A stretch of DNA of 64,000 bases from Breviolum minutum Mf 1.05b.01. Lineage: Eukaryota > Sar > Dinophyceae > Suessiales > Symbiodiniaceae. Made by a program: the position numbers and the translations under genes. The notes below the pieces were generated by a model, which was given only the letters and a program-made list of their open reading frames with translations, was not told the origin of the DNA and did not search any database. Positions 56,625 to 64,000 of the stretch are shown here, piece after piece; position 1 is the first letter of the stretch, and each line of letters begins with the position of its first letter. The stretch is taken from assembly GCA_000507305.1 (NCBI GenBank), contig DF241046.1, positions 26,989 to 90,988 of the forward strand. The letters run 5' to 3'.

Positions 56625-59600
56625 GTTAAAGAGAAACCCGACGCTTTTCAAAATCATTGTTTGATATTGTTTGATAGTGAACCATGAAATGTACGGGGAA
56701 ACCTGTTGCCAGTATTATATTGAACTTATGAACGTAAGACTTATGATTGGTCCCTGCTAGGTTCCAGTTCTGGCAATACCATTTGATTACCTCAGAAGAT
56801 TGCGTGGCCCTGTGCCATATGAAACCTGTTCCTATTGATTGGAGGAAAAATGGCTTGAGTTAGCTGAGGCTCAAACGGAGCACCTTCCTAAAGCACTAGG
56901 AGGACAGCGCATTATTTGATTTGGTTGTCCAACAATATCATGGACAACAATGTGGATAATTTCCCACCCCTTCCGTGGCATGAGCGTAGGGAAGACACCC
57001 CAAGGGTTGACCTGTCGGCTCCATCTGTTTTGGGCAAACTGTCCAGCTATGCATTTCAGGGCAACTCTTTCCTGCAGGGAAACTTCTTGTTGGTGGGGAA
57101 AAAACAAGTGACTCTAGCTTTAGCGGCCTCAATGATGAAAGCCTTGAAAAGAATGAGAAAAGTCAGTGCTAGTTGATGAGTAACACTGTCTCAGTGGCAC
57201 TCGGTTTCTGCAGCATTTCTTTCAAATGTTGGGACTTCATCTTCACAATGGACGGAAACAAATCATAGGGAAGTTTCACATAATGACCAATGATTCGATG
57301 AGGATAACTTATTACATCGATCGCATCCACACGCATTACCCAGGATCAATTCTCGACCGTTTCAATGGCCAAACTTTGGGAGAATTGTGACTCCAACTCC
57401 TGGGTCTCTAGGAAGTTAGTTAGAAGAAAAACACGAAGATATGCATGGTAGCTACAGTTGTGAAAACTGAAAATTTTGAAAATTGCAAACATGCCTTTGT
57501 CATTAGTGACCTTGGAACATACGTAGCAGCTTAGGCTCACTATACCTCATTCATTGCCTGTGGGATGATGACTATCGAAGAGCATGAGGCTGAAATCGCT
57601 GCTAACAAGGTGCCTTGCCCGCATGGTTGAAATAATTTTTGAATCCCCAGCCCTGCCTTCACAGCTCTCATGACTGCTTGGAACTCAGGATTCTGGTCCT
57701 GCTTCAGGTCGAGATATGCATCATGGTTCAGCTGGGAATGAGGACAGTGCGGGGGTTTTGTTCACTCTTGACTCTTAGTGAGTTTCTTTGTTTGTGCCAC
57801 TGGGCCACCTCACAAATGCCAATGACCAGAACATGTCTGCTTACAGGAGGTGAAGAGAAAGGATGATATTCGCAATCATTCACAAAAAAGAAAGGTACCT
57901 TGACTAGGTTTATGATGGGGACTGAAAAGATGAATGTGTCTTGGTCAACTTCAATGGGTTTATCCACCAACTCCTCTCATTAACAATAATAGTCCCACAA
58001 TCACCAAGTCTGCAGGTAGCTTCACCCTTGTCCTCTTCTACACAAAAAACAATCAAGGTTATCAATTCCATGTCAGAAGTAGCTGTTGATTGGAATAACT
58101 TAAATCCCTCCTTAATACTTCACCTTCTTGCCAGGTGAGGATGGGAACCCGTCGAACATCGCCAAAGGCGAACAATGTTAGCTGAGAAGCTTTCACTTGG
58201 CACATAATTCACTGCAGAATTTAGGAACGTTATGCATCTCTTCGCAGCAGCATGTCTGCTGAAAAAAAATTGGTTGGCTAGAAGATTTTGCGTTTTTCAA
58301 TCAAGCTTGGAAGAGGCAATGGAAGACTGGCACTTTACTTGCACCACCCACAGTCGCTCTTGCCTCAAGCCGTCCGTAGAGGAAAATGCCTGTGAGTTTC
58401 AAGGAGGTGGTTCGGTCGTTGCGGATGGGTGCCAAGGGGCCAAATAGGAATAGAAAAACCCATTGGCCTCAACATTCAAAGCTGTGAAGATGCTTGGATT
58501 TCAGAGTTAGTTAACATACTAGTTGGTTACATAGGCTCAAGCTTGAGTGTCCTGCATTTGATTTCTTGTATGCTATGTTGGTTCATATTGGAGTGAGAAA
58601 ACATATTCCGGCACTATTGACTGTTGCTAAGGAAACATGTTCTCGAAAACAAGTTTCTCCAAGATGACTATTCCTATACCAGTACCGGGCAAGTGCCGAT
58701 CGGGGCCTCGAAGCATGGCAGGGCTCTTCAAATGGCCCGAGGTTTTTTGGCATTGCTCTCATACCACTGTGGCGAACGGTATGTCAAGAAACGGTTGAAT
58801 GCATGGATTTGGGATGTAGGAACTTCCTTCAATGATGTTGGATGTCCTGAACATGTACCTTCATCATTCATCATAGGATGTTATGTTTTGTTTTGTTTTG
58901 TTTGAGAACCAACCAGAAAAAAAAAAAAAAACCTTCAAGTGTCTTTGGACTCTCCCAAACATTGACTCAAGGCAATCACGTGTCTCTAACGCAGTTGCTC
59001 TAAAATTGTGAACAAGAAGGATAAGGAATTTGTCAGGTTCAAGCAAGCATCTGAGTGGAACAAATCATGCTAGCTGGTGCTTTCCCAAACCTATGGGGTA
59101 TGTTGCTTTGATGACATCAACACGGACTTTGGTGTGCTGTACATATGGCAAAATGTGCAGTCCGCGTTTCAAGGAAGAATGTCTGATCATCTTGAAAATT
59201 GCTCTCCTGCTACTGAAATAACTGCAGTCAGGCTTAACTAAAAATAATATGTCATGTAATTCCACTTCATCAACAACCTCCGGTCTATTAAGCAATGAAA
59301 GTGAACATCGCTGGTCCTGCTCTTAGAGTCCGAAAAGGTGTGGAAATCAGTGCATTCATAGGATCTTGATAGGTGGGTCTTCCCGATGTCAAGTTCAGAG
59401 TCAATACCAGCAGTACCGCACGAGGCAGTAACGGAAGTTTCAAAAGGTAAAATATATATAATTCAGAAGAACATGTGCGTATAGAATCGTTTGTCACAAC
59501 CTTGATCCATTGAACCTTTTTTCTGATGCGAACAAAGTTGCCATCTGTTGGTTTTGTTGCAGCGCAACTCCAATGCAACAGCAAGTTCTAGATAACGCTA

Positions 59601-60670
59601 AGTCTCTACAAAGTACTACAAAGTGCTTCTTCAGTACTACAACGTACTACTTCAGTACTAGACAAACTACTCCGTACAACGTTGTACTACACAGTGCTAC
59701 TTTACTACCATTCTGCCGCGAATGCGGGTGTTTCCAGCCCTTGCAGGAAGCTCACTGAATATTATCTTTTATCTGCGATCGATCCCAAAAAAAACGAATC
59801 TCGATGTGCCGTGACTTCTTAGGAATGCAAACGTCAGACAACAGTTGCAATGCGGACGCGGAGTCACAACCGTTTCAAATGCTGCTTCACCAATTCTAAG
59901 AAGCAATCACGGCCACTTGAACACCGACACAGCATCTTGGACAGTGATATTGCCTATTACTGCTTCACTACCATCCGCACGGGCGCACTGAGCTCTTCTC
60001 GAAAAACATTACTTGTCCACTGATGCCTTTCCGTTTGTCACCGTAAATTGATACGGTGTGTGAGACTCTCGGCTCATAGCTCAAAATCGATCCAACCTCT
60101 TGTGCAAAATACCTTTCAGAATGCGACCGCAAACGGAAAAAGAAAGAGTTCTTCCAATCCAGATGTTTTCAGGCGCAAGAGTTTCTTCGAGCTCTCATCT
60201 GTCTTCTTTGAATGAATCGAAACATTTGCAACGCTTCTCTTAATCTTTGAGATATCGTGCTCCTCGAACGTCGCATCAATTTATTCGGCTGATAAGTTTA
60301 TTTTTCAGTGAGGCGACTGAAAAAATCATGCAGCCCCTGGTTTGGCCCCAAGAACTTGACTTTTCGTTTAGGTTGGAACAATCTCTCAAAGCAAACAGAG
60401 AGAATACTCTCTTCAGCAAGCTTCGTTGTAACAAGTCATCAACAGAGCATCAAAGCACAACTGTTCAAAGAAAAAACAGTTTCTCAAAGACACGTAGCAG
60501 CTTACATCAAACTTACGTTCAAACAAGACTTGGTTTTCTTCTGCGCTGATCAAGCTTCTTCCTTGGTTCGCCAAGCTAAGACGGAGTGCTAAGCAACCTA
60601 GAACATAAATCTTAAGAAATTCACTTGCTCAACCGGCTTGTAATCTAAAATTGAAGGTCAGAGATGCATT
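56625..60670. other. No confident gene; poly(A) tract and ACTAC-rich patch
   Basis: Several plus and minus ORFs of 60-100 codons occur, none with a domain. A minus ORF at 59288-59584 (LNLTSGRPTYQDPMNALIST inside) is the most protein-like. A 17-A run lies at 58918-58934. At 59600-59705 there are many AGTACTAC/GTACTAC units, making short GTAC palindromes. Some of this may be decayed mobile-element DNA. Confidence 0.35.
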
Positions 60671-60675
60671 AGAAG

Positions 60676-60930
60676 TTTTTTTGGCTCCATTGCTGCGCTC
60701 ATCGTGACGATGGTGACAGTCTTGGAAATGACGACGTACTTGTGCATCCCATATTCATAAAACGGGAAAACCAGTAAACCAAACAAAAAACAACACAAAA
60801 CAACACAAACCGCCCCCGCCAAAAAAAACAAACAAACAAAGCACCAACCAACACACTGGTAATCCCAATGACGGTGAAACAGTGAAACAAAACTGGCTCT
60901 CAGTGACTGAAGAAAACCCCGGCTTTCAGA
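60676..60930 (-). mobile_element. Retroposon copy 1 (same family as the insert at 62297-62910)
   Basis: Read on the plus strand, it begins with T7 (60676-60682), then GGCTCCATTG and CTGCGCTCATCGTGACGATG, and continues into an A/C-rich stretch, a GGTGAAACAGTGAAACAAAA motif and AACCCCGGCTTTCAGAAC. The copy at 62297-62910 has the same order: T10, CTGCGCTCGTCATTACAACT, an A/C-rich stretch, GGTGAAACAGGTGAAACAGG, AACCCCGGCTCTCACAAC. The T run at the left end means the element lies on the minus strand with a poly(A) tail. Its right end is unclear, and I found no target duplication for this copy. Confidence 0.55.
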
Positions 60931-61259
60931 ACATCTCCTCCGACAAATAGTTCCGCTGAATACTCATACGCAGTGCTCTCCTCAGAGTATTGTGTTTCAA
61001 AGCGCTATGCCTTGGTATTGGCATGGAGGACATCCTTTCGTCTTCTTTTGGTGGCTCTGTCATCCTTATTTGCGTTAGTTTCTTTGGCTAGTTTGTACGT
61101 GATGCCCACAGCAATCTCATCTCTGCAGACGACCTGGAGTATGCGGTTCACCGCTTCATTCTCATCCACAAAACTCTTAGATCCTGCAACAGAGTCCATG
61201 TTTGAAACTTATTTTTTGTACATTTCCAATCCCACCATTCCTGCCTGTAGGAATGGAGT

Positions 61260-62045
61260 AATACAGAGTCCTTGACATCTTCCTTCGCCCGGCCAGGCCG
61301 ATTCAGATGAAGACAGTGCGTTGCTGAACAGAGATGTCAAAGTTTCGAAGCACAGTAGGCATGTTGCTGTATTTAGCAGCACGTTTACCACACTGTCAGC
61401 ACTGCATGGTGTTGTATTTTGGGGAAAATCAAGATATTTGTTTGAACCTCCTCTTCAAGGGTCCACGAGGAGTGTTTCATGACTACACTTCGCTTGAACA
61501 TAGCAGTGTACACGGATGCAGACTAGGCATCATCAAAGAATGATAGGAGAAAGCATTAGTTCATGTGCAATCTTTTATGGAGGATGCCTTTTGCATTCAT
61601 CCATACACAAAAGATTGTGAGTCTCAGTTCTGCTGAGTGTGAAATGTATGCCGCCGTCTCAGACGCTTGTGATGCAGTCTTGACAGTTGGCATTTTGTCA
61701 TAGATGTTGGATTCGTTCTTTCAGATTTGCCTTTATTTGGATTCAGCAGCTGCAAGGGGTATTATCAAGGGACGTGGCGTGGACAAAGTACGCCATTTAT
61801 CTTGCAGGAGTCTTTGGCTCCAAGGACGCATGGCAGATGGCTCAATGATTGTCAGTCCTGTTTTAGGTTTGAAGAACCCAGCTGACATAGGCACGAAGAG
61901 ATTGAATGTGCAGAGAATGAAAGCATTGATGTTTTTACTTGGCATGTTTGATAGCACCAACAACTGTCAGGTAGGTGAAACAGAAGCACGTTCATTTCTA
62001 CAACTTCAAGAGCTTAAGCAAGCCATGAGTTCACTCGCAGGTTGA
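61260..62045 (+). pseudogene. Decayed Ty1/copia Pol 3' end: RT tail and RNase H
   Basis: KFRSTVGMLLYLAA (from 61340) matches the copia RT-RNase H junction, where FRSxVGxLLYL is typical. RNase H landmarks follow, all in one reading phase: VYTDAD (61506-61523), SLSSAECEMYAA (about 61620-61655) and LYLDSAAARGI (about 61734-61764). Then come VRHLSCRSLWLQ and LGLKNPADIGTKRLN, the classic copia ending. Damage is plain: TAG at 61524-61526 replaces the Trp of the DADW motif, further TAG codons occur near 61557 and 61694, and compensating frameshifts lie between about 61540 and 61610. The copy is therefore dead. The RT core and the upstream gag/protease/integrase were not recognised, so it is 5'-truncated or too decayed. 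Confidence 0.85.
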
Positions 62046-62315
62046 ATGAAGTCTGATGATCAATCTTCAGGAGCCTTGCAGTGGGTGATGTTTATGAACG
62101 CCTTGAGCTTGGCACGTGGAGAGGATGATATGACAGATGTTTCCATTCATGGTGGTGGATGGAAGTGGTGGCTTACATTGATATATACTTTTGTTGCACT
62201 GATTTTTGGTGGATGGTGGATACTACAGACGAGACGTACGAACAATGAGCCCAATGATACACATGGAGATGCTGAAGCTCCAGAGATTGGAGGAAACGTT
62301 TTTTTTTTGAACTAA
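62046..62315 (+). CDS. Small membrane-protein ORF following copia Pol (interrupted 3' ORF)
   Basis: It starts directly after the Pol stop (TGA, then ATG at 62046). The 89-residue frame contains one strong transmembrane segment, WWLTLIYTFVALIFGGWWIL, preceded by a Gly/Trp-rich stretch and followed by an Arg/Asn/Asp-rich tail. Such an extra ORF after RNase H is not part of the standard copia plan; I believe dinoflagellate copia elements often carry one, but that is recollection. The last residues (about VFFLN) are encoded by the inserted retroposon: genuine sequence stops at EIGGN (62281-62296) and resumes after the second target-site copy at 62911 as EIGGNVEQQVPVEHEADDIG. The ORF is thus broken by the insertion. 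Function unknown. Confidence 0.7.
   Translation: MKSDDQSSGALQWVMFMNALSLARGEDDMTDVSIHGGGWKWWLTLIYTFVALIFGGWWILQTRRTNNEPNDTHGDAEAPEIGGNVFFLN
62281..62296. repeat. Target-site duplication, left copy (16 bp)
   Basis: CAGAGATTGGAGGAAA, identical to 62911-62926, flanking the retroposon. Confidence 0.88.
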
Positions 62316-62910
62316 GCTGCGCTCGTCATTACAACTGTGGCAGTCATGAAGCTGTGCTAAAGTAGTCATGGTTAGACAACTCGATCAAAATGATTGGCCA
62401 GCAACATAGAAAAGCAAGCGAACAAAGAACAACCAGAAAACAAACACCCCCAACAACCACACCAACACCAAAAGAACCCACATGTTCCTGACCAATCTAT
62501 CAAAAGGTGAAACAGGTGAAACAGGCTCACGCTCTCACTACCTCGTTGCAAAAATCTATACACAAAACCCCGGCTCTCACAACCTCTTCAGCATCTTGTA
62601 GTAAATGCTTCAATGGGCTCTATACCTTGCAGTCAGCATCAAAGTAATCCAGCAATTCATCATAGCTGTATCCCAAGCAGTAGCAATGTAAATTGAGAAG
62701 CCTTGCGTGCCAATCTGGTGGGGCCCAGAAGCACATCATCCAAAAAAAGCAGAAGTGCTTGAACAGGAGCTATCCAAGCACTCCAGCTTCCAGGAATGAA
62801 TGAGTGTCAGACAGCGCAATGCAACCCTCTTCAAGTACAGTAGGCCAAAAGAAGAGGTGACCAAATGGAGTACAACCCCTGGTTGAAAGCACGACCCTGA
62901 CGTATCATCA
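62297..62910 (-). mobile_element. Poly(A)-tailed retroposon inserted in the copia tail ORF
   Basis: This 614-bp insert lies between two identical 16-bp direct repeats. Its left end is CG plus T10 (62299-62308), i.e. a poly(A) tail on the minus strand, so it arrived by target-primed reverse transcription (LINE-type machinery). The interior has an A/C-rich stretch (about 62400-62470), GGTGAAACAGGTGAAACAGG (62507-62526) and CCCCGGCTCTCAC (62568-62580), shared with the copy at 60676-60930. Minus-strand frames are short and broken, so it is a SINE-like or decayed processed sequence. The inferred 5' end (near 62910) does not resemble the dinoflagellate spliced leader. Confidence 0.8.
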
Positions 62911-62926
62911 CAGAGATTGGAGGAAA
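62911..62926. repeat. Target-site duplication, right copy (16 bp)
   Basis: Identical to 62281-62296. Beyond it the copia tail ORF resumes. Confidence 0.88.
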
Positions 62927-63226
62927 TGTAGAACAACAAGTCCCTGTTGAACACGAAGCAGATGACATAGGTGCATAGGTGAAACTGAATCGGATAGATG
63001 GTATCGATACAAGAATTGCTCGATATCTGAGTGTTCAGATCCTGAGTTTTGGCAAGAGCTTAACCATATTGAGCTTAGCTCGAGTTCAAGCGAGCAGAAA
63101 ACAGACACCAATCCAAATCCAGTCAGAGACAAACTCTTGGAAGTGCTTGAAAATAATCACATTGGCAATCGTGCTATTGCAAGCTGGCTATTTTCAAGAG
63201 TCAACAGACGTTCGGATAATGCCATA
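62911..63226 (+). pseudogene. Continuation of the copia tail ORF after the insertion
   Basis: From the second target-site copy the frame reads EIGGNVEQQVPVEHEADDIG, then meets TAG at about 62976. In another frame it continues with acidic and polar sequence (ECSDPEFWQELNHIELSSSS, DTNPNPVRDKLLEVLENNHI) to about 63226. This is the natural C-terminal half of the ORF at 62046, now separated and frameshifted. Confidence 0.55.
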
Positions 63227-63227
63227 G

Positions 63228-63858
63228 ATGAGGCAGATTGTCATGTACACTGAGATGCACTACTCGCTGAGTGTGTGTCCAATCAACATGAGCATTGGCA
63301 ATACCCTTCCTCTGTTTGACCAGTTCGAAGGATGATCGTCCGCGCATGCATCCTAGCCCCCAACTGACCCAGCGGTCCAAAATGACCTGCTTTATGCCAG
63401 TTTGTTGAAGAAAACTAGGGCCCCATCAGGAAGGCCTCCTTTAGCCTTCTCACGAAGTCTACCGGACTCCTTGCTGGCAATCCTTGATGTTGCTCCTCTA
63501 CACAAATGACCTCCTCTCCTTCTTCACTCTCCCCCTTCTCTCTTCTTCTGAAGAGCGTTTGGTTGCTTTTTGAAGGCACTACTCTCTCTTGCCCTTTTAC
63601 CTGGGAGGACCGGGTCAAAGTGGACGATTTTAATTGTGTTTTCCGGGCTCTGGAAAGCGGAGCCGCCGCACACTACAAGTTGGGAGAGTTTCGGACATTA
63701 GCATACCTTTGTCTCGACTCAAAACTGTTCGAGGTACAGAATGTGTCAGCTCTGATATGCAGCAGAAGCATGTTGTTTCGATGTGGACTTGCGCATGATA
63801 CCCACATTTTTGACATCGTGCATGATTCATGAGCCGGCCAGGTCTTACTGCACTAAGA
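63228..63858. other. Unassigned
   Basis: Open frames exist on both strands (plus 63506-63832, minus 63415-63618 and 63630-63917). The minus frame contains ARCQKCGYHAQVH, superficially like part of a zinc knuckle, but the full CCHC spacing is absent. No call is made. Confidence 0.3.
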
Positions 63859-63859
63859 G

Positions 63860-63991
63860 ATGGCAGATCTCCGCCAATGTCGCTCAGACTTGAAGCGGCA
63901 AGTGCGGGATGCTGCAAAGGAAGAAAAGAATCTTGCTAAGAAGCGCCAATGTTTGATGCAGGTGGCAGCGCGCCAACCAGCAAGGCTTTGA
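63860..63991 (+). CDS. Short basic helical ORF, possible 5' end of an element or gene
   Basis: Forty-three residues starting MADLRQCRSDLKRQVRDAAK, strongly charged (KEEKNLAKKRQ) and predicted helical, then a stop 9 bp before the window ends. The pattern resembles the N-terminal coiled-coil leader of some multicopy dinoflagellate ORFs as I remember them. The stop may be a decay product. Family unproven. Confidence 0.3.
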   Translation: MADLRQCRSDLKRQVRDAAKEEKNLAKKRQCLMQVAARQPARL

Positions 63992-64000
63992 TAGTCGACC

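Noticed and set aside
60973..61275. Plus ORF of 100 codons just before the copia RNase H as a possible RT core
   Set aside because: It lacks the YVDD-type motif and other RT blocks, and the frame does not join the RNase H frame.

Overview
The window looks like nuclear DNA of a dinoflagellate, probably of the Symbiodiniaceae/Suessiales type. The reasons are: very low gene density; intron-rich genes whose splice donors include GC as well as GT; simple repeats every few kilobases; a FISHAW/RLWCAYE multi-pass protein of a kind I associate with dinoflagellates; and a decayed Ty1/copia element followed by its own small membrane-protein ORF. Nothing bacterial, organellar or viral was recognised. There are two assembly gaps, one N at 27578 and eight at 47906-47913.

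Layout. 1-3.1 kb: minus-strand exon-like pieces of an unidentified gene around an 840-bp ATG/CAT-type microsatellite. 3.1-13 kb: mostly noncoding, with TTG, TTC/GTC/ATC and TCTA/TAATC arrays. 13.0-14.0 kb: an intronless ankyrin-repeat ORF. 16.2-21.1 kb: exons of one or two minus-strand genes (possibly a glycosyltransferase) interrupted by a ~48-bp minisatellite. 22.3-24.0 kb: the intronless FISHAW membrane protein. 27.2-28.1 kb: a fold-back structure of GAAAAC/GTTTTC repeats enclosing a ~70-bp satellite. 28.2-38.1 kb: minus-strand exons, including a coiled-coil gene made of many short exons, with a complete intronless carboxylesterase on the same strand between two of them. 39.9-44.5 kb: a minus-strand, many-exon aquaporin locus with four hemi-pore repeats, i.e. 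two whole aquaporins end to end. 46.2-47.5 kb: a complex satellite. 47.7-55.0 kb: weak minus-strand exon clusters. 55.4-56.6 kb: a frameshifted relic of a mobile-element-like protein. 60.6-63.2 kb: a decayed copia 3' end interrupted by a poly(A)-type retroposon with a 16-bp target duplication; a second copy of that retroposon lies about 1.6 kb upstream.

Almost every believable gene lies on the minus strand, as expected for unidirectional dinoflagellate gene blocks. No metabolic pathway links them. The strongest calls are the esterase, the ankyrin protein, the FISHAW protein, the aquaporin hemi-repeats, the copia RNase H and the nested retroposon. Most other stretches hold no gene that can be defended by reading alone. 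Exon limits are hand-read from splice signals and frame continuity; where I say approximate, they are.
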